The notes: a model not told the origin generated them from the sequence alone. Numbered from the stretch's first letter, positions 1 to 6,853 are shown. The stretch is DNA of 13,497 bases from DATKMS01 sp041497995 (GCA_041497995.1 JBGQHM010000168.1:1-13497), one strand, 5' to 3'. Translations and numbers: made by a program.

Positions 1-535
1 ACACCCCCAGAGAGCGCCGAGCGCGCATCCAGCCGTCCACGTCAAACCCCTTCGCTTTGGCCGCACGGGCAGCGCGGTCCATGAAGTGGATTGCCAGTCC
101 GTCGACTCTCTTCTGTGCTTCCTTTTCGGCCGACACTTCGTCAGTCGACGCGAGGTCTGCGCGCCATTTGGCGTCGCGGGGCGCAGTGTGCCGCAAGAGG
201 TCAAGGGGCACGTTGTGCGCCCGTATCCACTCGATGCCTGCAATCAGATCGTCGAGGTCCGGATCGCAGAGCATGTCCATTTGACGATTCTCCGCGAGCC
301 AGACCACCAGAAACGGCACCTTGAGATCCTCTGCAATCCACCGCATCTCATCGCCCGAATTGGGGTCGAGGTGCATGCCTTGGTCGTGGATCGCCGCCAC
401 CATGTCGACCATCGTCTGCACCTTCATCGCTTCGACGTTCGGCGCCTCAGATAGCTTGGGGACCACAGTGGTCTCCAAGCTATCCTGCACGCGGGGCACC
501 GCGCCGCGCTTTCTGGTAGAAGTTTGGGTAGCCAT
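1..535 (-). CDS. Hypothetical protein, 3' end beyond the window edge
   Basis: An open leftward frame starts at ATG 535 and is still open after 178 codons at the window edge, so the C-terminus is missing. The start is firm: a near-perfect Shine-Dalgarno (AAGGAGGTG, 541-549) lies 5 nt upstream, and a strong promoter lies further up at 617-644. The N-terminus is basic and Ser/Thr-rich (MATQTSTRKRGAVPRVQ), followed by acidic and hydrophobic helical stretches such as MVDMVAAIHDQ and VPFLVVWLAE, then an alanine/lysine-rich region. I see no signal peptide, membrane span or recognisable catalytic motif. The good ribosome site and regulated promoter suggest high, controlled expression. The gene is divergent from a small DNA-binding gene pair that may control it. 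No function is assigned. Confidence 0.8.
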   Translation of the reverse strand, partial: MATQTSTRKRGAVPRVQDSLETTVVPKLSEAPNVEAMKVQTMVDMVAAIHDQGMHLDPNSGDEMRWIAEDLKVPFLVVWLAENRQMDMLCDPDLDDLIAGIEWIRAHNVPLDLLRHTAPRDAKWRADLASTDEVSAEKEAQKRVDGLAIHFMDRAARAAKAKGFDVDGWMRARRSLGV

Positions 536-605
536 GCTCACACCTCCTTGTGTGGGTTTCGGTTAGGGCCGGCGGGGTGCAGCAACACTCCGTCGGCTCG
601 CTTCG

Positions 606-668
606 TTGTGAGCACAATCATACTAAGCGCTTGGAAGTTGTCAAGCGAATCCTACCAACCGCTTGGAA
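606..668. promoter_or_regulatory. Cluster of palindromic operator-like sites in the divergent control region
   Basis: Two 12-bp sites each differ by one base from the perfect palindrome CCAAGCGCTTGG: CTAAGCGCTTGG (623-634) and CCAACCGCTTGG (655-666). A half-site, CAAGCG (642-647), lies between them. CGCTTGGAA is directly repeated at 628-636 and 660-668. A second perfect inverted repeat, TTGTG-AG-CACAA (606-617), covers the -10 edge and expected start point. Site one sits inside the spacer of the leftward promoter, so binding should repress it. The ribbon-helix-helix protein encoded just downstream (845-1060) is a plausible binder, but that is inference. Confidence 0.55.
617..644 (-). promoter_or_regulatory. 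Near-consensus sigma-70-type promoter for the leftward gene starting at 535
   Basis: Read on the minus strand, TTGACA (639-644) is separated by 16 bp from TATGAT (617-622). This is a perfect -35 and a 5/6 -10, the best promoter match seen in the window. Transcription would begin near 610 and give a 5' leader of about 75 nt with the strong ribosome site at 541-549. The spacer contains the palindrome at 623-634. Confidence 0.75.
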
Positions 669-689
669 TCTGTGATAGGCGAGGAGACC

Positions 690-848
690 ATGGCGGCGAC
701 GAAGAAACGGAAGGATGCGGCGGCGGTTGCTCTTGGGCGGAAAGGCGGCAAGGCGCGGATGCAGACCATGACCGCCGAACAGCGCAGCGAAGCCGCACGC
801 AAAGCGGTGCAGACGCGCTGGGCGAAGGTGAAGAGCGAGGAGAAGTGA
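690..848 (+). CDS. Small basic KGG/AT-hook-like protein
   Basis: A 52-residue, Lys/Arg/Ala-rich protein. The core GRKGGKARMQTMTAEQRSEA followed by ARKAVQTRW resembles the small KGG-type proteins common in bacteria and phages, in which a GRKGGK motif is followed by T-x-EQR-S-E-A-A-RKA-x-x-RW. Members are usually annotated as hypothetical and are presumed to bind nucleic acid. I chose ATG 690 because GAGGAG (681-686) stands 3 nt upstream. An in-frame start at 663 would add nine residues but has no ribosome site. Its stop overlaps the GTG start of the next gene, so the two are probably co-transcribed and translationally coupled. Precise function unknown. Confidence 0.75.
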   Translation: MAATKKRKDAAAVALGRKGGKARMQTMTAEQRSEAARKAVQTRWAKVKSEEK

Positions 849-1060
849 CGACGCGCACTGAACCCCGCAGCAACCTGCGCCTTACCGATTTGAAGCGGCG
901 CCAGCCGGTCGCATCGAGGCTCATGAATGTGAAGGTGCCGGGCCAGCTCGCCGACGCCATCACTGAGATCGCTACCCACACGGGCACCAGCAAGACCATG
1001 GTCGTAGTGGCGCTGCTGAACACGGGCCTGGATGTGATGAAGCGGCGCAGGGGACGATGA
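845..1060 (+). CDS. Ribbon-helix-helix (CopG/Arc-like) DNA-binding protein
   Basis: A 71-residue protein. A basic N-terminal tail (TTRTEPRSNLRLTDLKRRQP) is followed by a ribbon-helix-helix-like unit: beta strand MNVKVP (from about residue 27), helix LADAITEIATHT, turn GTSK, helix TMVVVALLNTGLDVM, then an Arg-rich end. This strand-helix-turn-helix order matches small Arc/MetJ-fold repressors. GTG 845 overlaps the upstream TGA (846-848), implying coupled translation. ATG 923 would leave only the folded domain (45 residues) and is the main alternative. The protein is a candidate regulator of the divergent promoter at 617-644, where several palindromic sites lie. The fold is inferred from pattern only. 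Confidence 0.65.
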   Translation: MTTRTEPRSNLRLTDLKRRQPVASRLMNVKVPGQLADAITEIATHTGTSKTMVVVALLNTGLDVMKRRRGR

Positions 1061-1175
1061 ACCGCACGCCGCCGCCGACACCCGCGAGTTACTCCGCGCG
1101 CTGCTGTTCTTCACGGCACTGGTGTCCATCGTCGCGTTGCAGCTCTCTGCGATGCTGCCGGCGCTGCTCTCCTGA
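1057..1175 (+). pseudogene. Possible small membrane peptide, frame-disrupted
   Basis: An ATG at 1057 overlaps the stop of the ribbon-helix-helix gene, the coupling pattern used elsewhere here, and gives MNRTPPPT before drifting into an unconvincing Cys/Arg/Ser-rich frame. One base away, a second frame reads RELLRALLFFTALVSIVALQ and ends with SAMLPALLS and TGA at 1173-1175. That is an obvious single membrane span, but it has no start codon of its own. Joining the two frames with a single-base shift at about 1075-1082 would give a 39-residue one-pass membrane peptide. It could be a decayed gene, a sequencing indel, a programmed shift or chance hydrophobicity. Confidence 0.35.
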
Positions 1176-1182
1176 GTCCCCT

Positions 1183-1211
1183 TTGATTTGCACTGGCGTT
1201 TTTCGTATACC
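1183..1211 (+). promoter_or_regulatory. Promoter for the secreted protein, predicted leaderless
   Basis: TTGATT (1183-1188) and TATACC (1206-1211) are separated by 17 bp. The predicted start of transcription, about 7 nt past the -10, falls on or next to the A of the ATG at 1218. No Shine-Dalgarno sequence precedes that ATG, which fits a leaderless message. Confidence 0.45.
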
Positions 1212-1217
1212 GCCCCC

Positions 1218-1763
1218 ATGACGCGCACCGGGCTGGCCGTGCTGCTCCTGCTGGCTGCAGGGCGTGGGAATGCAGCGGCGGTGTGCTGCATGGCTGGGCC
1301 GTGTGCTGGCGAGCCGTGCTGCACCGGCCTGATTTGTAACGAGGCCGCCTGTGTTCTGCTCTGTACCGGCACATGCGTGGAACCCTCCCCAACACCGACC
1401 AGCACAGCCACACCCACCGCCACACCCACCGCCACACCCACCGCCACCAGTACGCGCACCGCGTCGCCAACGTCCACGGCGACCAACACGCGGACCGTCA
1501 CCAGTACTTCGACAGCAACCGCGACCAGCACACCGACGCTCACAGCAACACCGAGCCCCACGCCGACACCGACCTCCCACGGCCTGCCAGACAACGATCC
1601 GTGCACCGACAGTCGGCAGTGCATGAGCGGCCTCTGCAACGGTGGCGTCTGTGCGAGGCGCAATCCAGCGCCGGCTGTATCCAGCCACACGGCAGTGTTC
1701 ATAGGTGCGGCGTTGCTGCTGGCGGGCCTGTGGTCGATGCGGCGCGTGGCCCGTCGCCGGTAG
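1218..1763 (+). CDS. Secreted Cys-rich protein with Thr-Pro linker and C-terminal anchor
   Basis: A 181-residue export-type protein. Residues 1-21 form a signal peptide (MTRTGLAVLLLLAAGRGNAA), with likely cleavage after the Ala-rich end. Residues 22-53 hold nine cysteines, including two CC pairs. Residues about 55-122 are a low-complexity Thr/Pro/Ala/Ser linker built from TPTATPTATPT-like units. Next is a small Cys module, CTDSRQCMSGLCNGGVC, resembling short disulfide-rich repeats of secreted proteins. The C-terminus is a hydrophobic span (TAVFIGAALLLAGLW) followed by an Arg-rich tail, like a cell-surface sorting or anchor segment. ATG 1218 fits the signal peptide. An in-frame TTG at 1188 would bury it. 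The gene has its own promoter and lies convergent with the phage operon, so it is probably cargo or host-like, not a virion gene. Function unknown. Confidence 0.75.
   Translation: MTRTGLAVLLLLAAGRGNAAAVCCMAGPCAGEPCCTGLICNEAACVLLCTGTCVEPSPTPTSTATPTATPTATPTATSTRTASPTSTATNTRTVTSTSTATATSTPTLTATPSPTPTPTSHGLPDNDPCTDSRQCMSGLCNGGVCARRNPAPAVSSHTAVFIGAALLLAGLWSMRRVARRR
1407..1447 (+). repeat. 12-bp tandem repeat coding the Thr-Pro linker
   Basis: Three perfect copies of GCCACACCCACC (1407-1418, 1419-1430, 1431-1442) and a partial fourth encode the ATPT units of the linker. Such arrays change length by replication slippage, so linker length probably varies between strains. Confidence 0.85.
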
Positions 1764-1779
1764 AACGGCACATTCCACC

Positions 1780-2058
1780 TCACACCGTCCGCACATCCGG
1801 CACGCGCTGCCGATCCCGCCATCGATGCACCAACTTGCGCGCGTTCGGTGGCGCTGCGAAGTCGCGCAGCGTTTCCATCTCCGCTGAGCCTGGCCAATCG
1901 CGCGTCTTCACCTGGCAGAGCACCAGGTCGGTAGCTGACACGCCGATGAGATCCCACACGCCGAGACTCGCGGCAGCCCGGCACACCGCGTAGCCGGCGG
2001 CCTCGAGCAGCGCCTTGCTGCGGTGTTCGTTGCGGGTGCCTTTGCGCTTCGCGTTCAT
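1780..2058 (-). CDS. Hjc-like PD-(D/E)XK endonuclease (putative Holliday-junction resolvase)
   Basis: A 92-residue protein with the layout of archaeal Hjc-type resolvases: basic start GTRNEHRSKALLEAAGY with Glu11, then AAASLGVWDLIGV with Asp36, then DLVLCQVKTRDW with Gln49 and Lys51. The Glu-Asp-(Glu/Gln)-x-Lys set is the PD-(D/E)XK active site. The usual second acidic residue is Gln here, a substitution tolerated in some nuclease families. Predicted role: cleavage of branched DNA during phage recombination or before packaging. ATG 2058 lies 5 bp after the tail-gene stop, so this is the last gene of the leftward operon. It ends 16 bp from the convergent secreted-protein gene. The nuclease fold is fairly secure. 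Junction specificity is inferred. Confidence 0.7.
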   Translation of the reverse strand: MNAKRKGTRNEHRSKALLEAAGYAVCRAAASLGVWDLIGVSATDLVLCQVKTRDWPGSAEMETLRDFAAPPNARKLVHRWRDRQRVPDVRTV

Positions 2059-2063
2059 CAGAC

Positions 2064-3626
2064 TCACAGCACCACAATCTGCGGCCCCGTCGCTGCGAGC
2101 TTCCACGACACGATCCGCCGCAGCACGCCGTCCAGTTGTTCCGGGCCGTCCCTGAGCAGCACATTCCATCCGACGTCCAGCGGCATGCCGCGGTGCCAGT
2201 CGGCCTGGTACGCCCGCGGCCGCGGGGCGAGAGCGTGCGTGCGCGCCAGCAGATCGGCGAGCAACTCCCCGGCGAGAGAGCCATTCGGTGCGCCGGTCTC
2301 GAGGTCGCGCGACACAGGCAGATCGGCGGCCGAGAACGGCGGCATCTCGCGCGGTCCGTAGAAGCTCTCGCTCTCTGCGAGCAGCCCTCGGATTTCCGGC
2401 CACCCATGATCCTTGTCACGCACGATGGTAAACAGCGGCGCCGCCACTGTGGCCGTCGAGCCCTGATGATCCCGCCCGCATTGCAGCACAAAGCGGTTGA
2501 ACACCGTGCCCTGTCCCTGCGGTTGCTGTGCGAGCGGGAAAAGCAGCCCCGTGCCGATGCCGAGCTCCGCTTGCGGCGTCTCCGAAGCCAAGTCGAACAG
2601 GTGGAACTTGCCGTGCCGGAACGTGGAAGCGAACCGCGTCTGTGCAATGAGGTTGCGCAGCGTCGCCAGCACGTTGCCTGAGGCGTTCAGCAGTACGGAC
2701 AGATCGAACGGCTTCACGTTGCGCAGCATCATCGCTGCTTCCGGCGTGATCGGGTAGCCGGCGAACTGGAGCAGGTAGGAGATCGCATCGGTCTCAGTGA
2801 CGCCGGCGCCACCGGAGACGGAGATTTCCACCGAGGCGTCTACACCATGGTCCAGCACCACTTCGGTGTAGGTGCGCCACGGTGTCTTGGACTGCCGGAT
2901 GGATGCGCCACTCGTGTAGGGCATGCCGTCGTGCTCCACCTGCCACGGTCCCGCCGTGTAGGCCGGCGACGCGATAAAGAACCGCGTGGACAGCCCGTCG
3001 TCGCCCTCGTTGATCGGGAAGCCGATGACGCGATCGGGCGCAACACCCATCACAGTCGTCAGTACGGCGCTGTCGATCACGCGCATCGGCGCATCGGGAA
3101 ACTCGGCGGCGCTCGCCGTTGCTGGCGGATAGGCGACTTCGCGCTCTGGGTCACCGTCCGTGATGCTCAGCCGCACACCGCCCGTGCGCCGATCGATCTG
3201 CGGCGGATTCTGCACGCGACCGGCGATGAGCGGGATGCACTGGTCGAACGTCATGCCGTCGCTGATGAGATCAATGCGTGCCGTGGCACTGAGACCGCCG
3301 CCGCGGTCGAGCAGAGCAGCCGCAAGACCAGAGTCGGCGGCGATGCTCACCTGCGTGTCGGGAATCGTGGCACGCCGGTCCTGAATGGCGAGTTGGTACT
3401 CAATCACCGGCCAGTTGAGCAGCGTTGACCAGAAGGGCCACTTGAGCCCGTTGCTGTCCGCCACGGTGACGTCAGGATGCGACGCACACCGCACGGAGCC
3501 GGGTTGCAACGCCAGATGCGTGTCGGCTGCAGGGTCCGCGCCGTAGGGGTTGACGGTGACGATCAGGATCTTGCGCGCCAGAGGGCTTGAGAGCACGGGC
3601 TTCCAGCCGGGCGGGAGGAACGGCAT
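2064..3626 (-). CDS. Putative phage tail / baseplate-hub-like protein
   Basis: A 520-residue protein without signal peptide or membrane span. The first third contains VIEYQLAIQDRR, then a stretch on segment and region geometry (LSATARIDLISDGMTFDQC, IPLIAGRVQNP) and GGVRLSITDGDPE. This resembles phage tail proteins with barrel-like domains of the hub type. The middle has VVLDHGVDASVEISVSGG and a helical ISYLLQFAGYPITPEAA. Later come FDLSVLLNASGNVLATLRNL and FRHGKFHLFDL, again like hub-type tail proteins. ATG 3626 shares its A with the previous gene's TGA (TGATG), fixing the start. An upstream extension to 3800 would overlap that gene entirely and is rejected. Assignment to a tail role is by overall pattern and by its place after terminase. 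Exact hub position is uncertain. Confidence 0.6.
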   Translation of the reverse strand: MPFLPPGWKPVLSSPLARKILIVTVNPYGADPAADTHLALQPGSVRCASHPDVTVADSNGLKWPFWSTLLNWPVIEYQLAIQDRRATIPDTQVSIAADSGLAAALLDRGGGLSATARIDLISDGMTFDQCIPLIAGRVQNPPQIDRRTGGVRLSITDGDPEREVAYPPATASAAEFPDAPMRVIDSAVLTTVMGVAPDRVIGFPINEGDDGLSTRFFIASPAYTAGPWQVEHDGMPYTSGASIRQSKTPWRTYTEVVLDHGVDASVEISVSGGAGVTETDAISYLLQFAGYPITPEAAMMLRNVKPFDLSVLLNASGNVLATLRNLIAQTRFASTFRHGKFHLFDLASETPQAELGIGTGLLFPLAQQPQGQGTVFNRFVLQCGRDHQGSTATVAAPLFTIVRDKDHGWPEIRGLLAESESFYGPREMPPFSAADLPVSRDLETGAPNGSLAGELLADLLARTHALAPRPRAYQADWHRGMPLDVGWNVLLRDGPEQLDGVLRRIVSWKLAATGPQIVVL

Positions 3627-3946
3627 CACCGGCCACGCGTCGAGATGCCAGCCGCTGCAAGGTCGAGCTGCACCTTCCGCAAGTCGTCCAGCGCCTGCAG
3701 ATGACGGCGCCGCGCCAATTCCCGCAACTGGCGCTCGGCCCACTGTCGGCGCGCGCTCCGTGCGCCGGGTCGCGCTGCGCTGCGGGTGATTGTGGCGCAC
3801 TGACGGCCGTTCATGGTGTGCCGCACGACGCGGGCTTGCTCGCCCATGTCGCGCCGCACGCGGTCTACTGCGGCCTCGAACGAGAGCCGCTGCGCGCGCT
3901 GCGTTGGAATTGCCGTCTCATACGGTGTGCCTTGAGTAGTTTCCAT
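3626..3946 (-). CDS. Small basic phage protein of unknown function
   Basis: A 106-residue protein, very rich in Arg, Ala and Gln. Its C-terminal half (RSARRQWAERQLRELARRRH, then LQALDDLRKVQLDLAAAG) is one long predicted helix with coiled-coil character. It starts at ATG 3946, overlapping the upstream stop as TGATG, and its own stop overlaps the tail gene in the same way. GTG 3949 just upstream is an alternative that adds one residue. The charge and helical tail suggest a DNA- or partner-binding accessory of the virion or packaging machinery, but no family is recognised. Confidence 0.65.
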   Translation of the reverse strand: METTQGTPYETAIPTQRAQRLSFEAAVDRVRRDMGEQARVVRHTMNGRQCATITRSAARPGARSARRQWAERQLRELARRRHLQALDDLRKVQLDLAAAGISTRGR

Positions 3947-4605
3947 CACGCTGCCTGCCTTTCCGCTGCGGGCCGCTTCTTGAGCTGCGGCTCCTCAGCC
4001 TCACTGAGCGTCTTCCAGGCCTCGCGCACCGACACGAGGTCGAACACCGGCATCTCGCTCCCGAGCGCCGCGGCCGTCTGCCGCACGGCGGTCTCATAGT
4101 TCTCGATCATCCGCACCACGTGGCGCGCATGCGGCCGCACCGTGGCCAGGCTCGTTGCCACCTCGCTGGCGGTCTGCCGCGCCAGGCTGGTGAGCATCGC
4201 TGCACACACGCGGCGTGCGCCTTCCGTAGCCGCGGCCTCGTCGGCTGGCGACAGGGCGCTGGCCAGTCGGCTCTGTGCGGCCTCGATGTTGGTGGCCAGC
4301 TCTGTGTGCTGCGCTTCGAGGGTCCGCACACGGCGCGTCAGCGCCGCCGCCGCAGCGCTCCCGAGCAGCGGCGTCGGCGTCGTGCTGAGCGTTGCCAGCT
4401 GCGCGTTGACTGCCGCCACCTCCCGCTGTGTTGCGGCAATGGCGTCGGTCACCTGTTGGCGGGCTTGAACGTAAGCGCGCGGTGCGTGTGCCGCCCAGCG
4501 CAACGACACGTTACTCCCGACGGGCCCGCCGCGGGCGAAGCCAGCCAGCCGTCGCATGCGTTCCACCTCGCGTCTGAATTGGTCGAGGTCTGTCTGTGCT
4601 ATCAT
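3946..4605 (-). CDS. Coiled-coil phage protein of unknown function
   Basis: A 219-residue, Ala/Arg/Glu-rich, almost wholly helical protein. Clear heptad-like stretches are YVQARQQVTDAIAATQREVA (about 45-64) and LTRRVRTLEAQHTELATNIE (about 89-108). The C-terminus is more mixed (EMPVFDLVSVREAWKTLSEA). ATG 4605 has purine-rich upstream sequence with AGGGAGGAC near 4612-4620. The gene sits 31 bp after the terminase stop, where a portal, protease or scaffold gene would normally be. A scaffold-like or head-tail accessory role is possible from position and coiled coil, but nothing in the sequence identifies it. Confidence 0.65.
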   Translation of the reverse strand: MIAQTDLDQFRREVERMRRLAGFARGGPVGSNVSLRWAAHAPRAYVQARQQVTDAIAATQREVAAVNAQLATLSTTPTPLLGSAAAAALTRRVRTLEAQHTELATNIEAAQSRLASALSPADEAAATEGARRVCAAMLTSLARQTASEVATSLATVRPHARHVVRMIENYETAVRQTAAALGSEMPVFDLVSVREAWKTLSEAEEPQLKKRPAAERQAA

Positions 4606-4636
4606 TTCCTCTGTCCTCCCTTCCGTAGTTCGTTCA

Positions 4637-6052
4637 CTACAAGGTCAAGCCGAGGTCGCCTTCGGCGCGCCCCAGAGGCACGCCAACCGCCATACCTGCC
4701 AGCGCGTTGCAGACGTCGTCATGCGCACGGTTTGGGTGGTCGATCGTGTCCTTGCCGCTGCGACCTGTGCGCCGCTCCAAGCCCTGTAGCTGTCGGCTCA
4801 ACCCCGGATTGTCCGGCAACTCGATCTGCGTCGACGTGAGCAACGGCAACAGGTCGCGGTAGAGATCAGACTTCACCTTCTCGCCGACGTTGTAGGTGAT
4901 GCCGTTCTCGCGGAAGCGCTCGCGCGGCCACTCGCCCGCGTACCGATCGCCGGTGACGGTCGCGACGCGATACGTCTTCAGCACCGCGGCGAGCTCCTTC
5001 ACTGCTTCAGCTGGGCTGAACGGTGGTTTGATCTCGCGCAACGCATCAACGACCGTGATGCTCTGCTCATCGCGCCGCTCGACGTGGCCGATGCAGAGCG
5101 TGAACGAGTCCTTGCCCGAACCGCCCGCCGGATCGGTGAATGATTTGTAGGTGATACCGCTCGCCGCCGGCAGGTCGTGACGGTCGGGAATAATGCACGC
5201 CTCGATCACTTCGCGACTGACGAACGATTCCACATCGCTGCGGAAGTTCGCACCAAACTCCGCCGCGGCGCTCGCCGGGTCCTCTTCGTAGGCGTCCGCG
5301 ATGACGTGCGGGTCGACCGTGGGATTCATCGCACGCGTGTCGGCCTGCCACACGAGCACCGGGTCCCCGTCGTGACCGTAGTGCTTACGGTGCGCCTCCC
5401 ACAGCACGCCCTTGCGCGCGTAGGGCGATGACAGCGCCAAGAGCAGCGCACCCGGCACCGTCGCCATGCCCGGACGGAGCCCGTTGATGATCTCGGTGTC
5501 TGGGTTGGCAGAATCCTCGCTGCGCCAGAAGGCGACTTCGTCGAGCAGCGCCGCCACGATGGTGTAGCCGCGCACGCTGCGGAACGAACAGGTGTGCACC
5601 TCGATCACGACGCGGTTGTCGAGCTCAACCGTCTCCTTCGTCTGCGAGACCACCATCGCCTTGAGCATCGGCACCACTTCGAGGAAGCCCGTGATGTAGC
5701 GCATGATGACGCGCGCTTGGCGCCGGTCGGCCGCGATGATGGCCACCGTCCCGACTTCACCAGGTGCCAGCACGTCGTCATACCTGCGGAAGCAGGCGAG
5801 GTAGATGGCCACGAAGGCGGCTAGGCGCGACTTTCCACCACGGCGCCCGACCACCAGCCAGGCTTCGCGGCAGGGCGTGCCCGGTGCGTAGACGGAGCGC
5901 CCGGTGTGTCTGAAGTAGGCCTCGCACGCGGTCGCGGTCGGCAGGGGCAGGCCGAAGAGGGCCGCAATGAACGCGCGCGGCACCGCGTACGAGTCGCCGG
6001 CAAACCACCGGCCGAACAGTACCGGATCAATCATCGCCTCGAGCCCCGTCAC
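4637..6052 (-). CDS. terL: Phage terminase large subunit
   Basis: A 471-residue DNA-packaging motor. The N-terminal ATPase carries a Walker A-type loop VVGRRGGKS (residues 67-75), Walker B VAALLDE (166-172, Asp171 and catalytic Glu172) and the SSP coupling motif (208-210). The C-terminal RNase H-like nuclease shows the three expected acidic positions: Asp307 in SFTDPAG, Asp369 in TGDRYAG and Asp445/446 in HDDVCNA. It would bind the portal with the small subunit, cut concatemeric DNA and pump it into the procapsid. GTG 6052 overlaps the upstream TGA (GTGA) and has GGAGG about 6 nt ahead. ATG 6034 is an alternative start. All motifs are intact, so the gene looks functional. Confidence 0.95.
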   Translation of the reverse strand: MTGLEAMIDPVLFGRWFAGDSYAVPRAFIAALFGLPLPTATACEAYFRHTGRSVYAPGTPCREAWLVVGRRGGKSRLAAFVAIYLACFRRYDDVLAPGEVGTVAIIAADRRQARVIMRYITGFLEVVPMLKAMVVSQTKETVELDNRVVIEVHTCSFRSVRGYTIVAALLDEVAFWRSEDSANPDTEIINGLRPGMATVPGALLLALSSPYARKGVLWEAHRKHYGHDGDPVLVWQADTRAMNPTVDPHVIADAYEEDPASAAAEFGANFRSDVESFVSREVIEACIIPDRHDLPAASGITYKSFTDPAGGSGKDSFTLCIGHVERRDEQSITVVDALREIKPPFSPAEAVKELAAVLKTYRVATVTGDRYAGEWPRERFRENGITYNVGEKVKSDLYRDLLPLLTSTQIELPDNPGLSRQLQGLERRTGRSGKDTIDHPNRAHDDVCNALAGMAVGVPLGRAEGDLGLTL

Positions 6053-6393
6053 GCCGTCCTCCGGTAGCCACTGCGGAGCGTCTCGAGGATCGCGAAGACC
6101 TCAAGCCATTCGCCCAACGACGGCCGCGCTGCTCGCAGACGGGGCCAGATGTCGCCACGGACAAAGTCGAGGACTTGTTGCAGCTCCCCGGCGTGCTCGC
6201 GCCCGCAGTCATCACACAACGACGCCCACGTCGGCACGACGAAGAGCGCGAGGCCCACTTGCAGCTCATACTCGCGGCCGCAGCCGCCGCACGCGGCTAG
6301 CCGCCGCACCGGTTGGTGTCGGAGCACCGCACCCACCTCATGCTGGTCGTGAATGCCGGCCGCTGCTGCCGCTGGTGTCTGAGCGCTCATCAT
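6049..6393 (-). CDS. Zinc-ribbon protein of unknown function
   Basis: A 114-residue protein with two CxxC knuckles, CGGC (residues 35-38) and CDDC (60-63), separated by a hydrophobic stretch (LQVGLALFVVPTWASL). This looks like a zinc ribbon. The C-terminal part is helical (WPRLRAARPSLGEWLEVFAI). There are tandem start codons at 6393 and 6390, the second one codon inside. GGGA lies a few bases upstream. The gene is wedged between the hypothetical gene ending at 6401 and terL, whose GTG start it overlaps. Small zinc-ribbon proteins are common beside terminase genes, but no specific role can be given. Confidence 0.7.
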   Translation of the reverse strand: MMSAQTPAAAAAGIHDQHEVGAVLRHQPVRRLAACGGCGREYELQVGLALFVVPTWASLCDDCGREHAGELQQVLDFVRGDIWPRLRAARPSLGEWLEVFAILETLRSGYRRTA

Positions 6394-6400
6394 GGCGTCC

Positions 6401-6853
6401 CTACGTCCTCGGGTCGTTGGAGGGGGCGATAGCGTCCCTGAGATCGCTGAGGCTGCTCTGTACGTGGGGAGAATGACCTTCCCGTTGAAACCCCATCGCC
6501 CGCAGCCGCACCCGCTGAGCCTCGGATAGCTGCCGGCGTCGGTAGGGCTTCAGGAGCGCCAACACCTGCCCGATGTCGTCGACGTGGAAGTGCACAACTA
6601 CCTCGTCGTCACCATGGGCTTTCAGCACACAAGGAAGATTGCGCAGCTGTGCCCCGATGCGCGGCCGGTCGGTCATCGCCTGCAGGATCTCCCCGCCTTT
6701 CGGATAGACCCGGCCGTACCGGCAGCGCAGCTCCATCAACCAGGGCCACTCGTCGCGCGGCCACTGCGGCTTGGCCGCGCCGTCCGCTTCCCAGCCGATG
6801 CGATATCGCTTGCCGAAGCGGGCTTGCAGGTCGATGCATATCGGCTCGCTCAT
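6401..6853 (-). CDS. Conserved-looking hypothetical phage protein
   Basis: A 150-residue soluble protein. It opens with CIDLQARFGKRYRIGWEADG, then PQWPRDEWPWLMELRCRYGR, YPKGGEILQAM and a strand-rich VVVHFHVDDIGQVLALLKPY before a basic end. The composition is balanced and aromatic-rich, as in a folded enzyme or binding protein, not a spurious frame. ATG 6853 overlaps the preceding stop (ATGA) and has GGAGG (revealed on the minus strand at about 6859-6863) at good spacing. An upstream frame extension to 7135 would run across the previous gene and is rejected. I recall similar hypothetical proteins from uncultured high-GC bacteria but cannot name a function. Confidence 0.75.
   Translation of the reverse strand: MSEPICIDLQARFGKRYRIGWEADGAAKPQWPRDEWPWLMELRCRYGRVYPKGGEILQAMTDRPRIGAQLRNLPCVLKAHGDDEVVVHFHVDDIGQVLALLKPYRRRQLSEAQRVRLRAMGFQREGHSPHVQSSLSDLRDAIAPSNDPRT

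Noticed and set aside
1407..1570. Repetitive DNA that might be a CRISPR array or minisatellite
   Set aside because: The units are 12 bp with no unique spacers and encode an in-frame Thr-Pro linker. It is a coding tandem repeat, not a CRISPR.
641..2647. A 668-codon leftward open frame crossing several genes
   Set aside because: It runs antisense to the small DNA-binding genes and to the Thr-Pro linker, whose antisense produces Val/Gly repeats, and it overlaps the tail and endonuclease genes in another frame. It has no ribosome site and is the long shadow frame expected at high GC.
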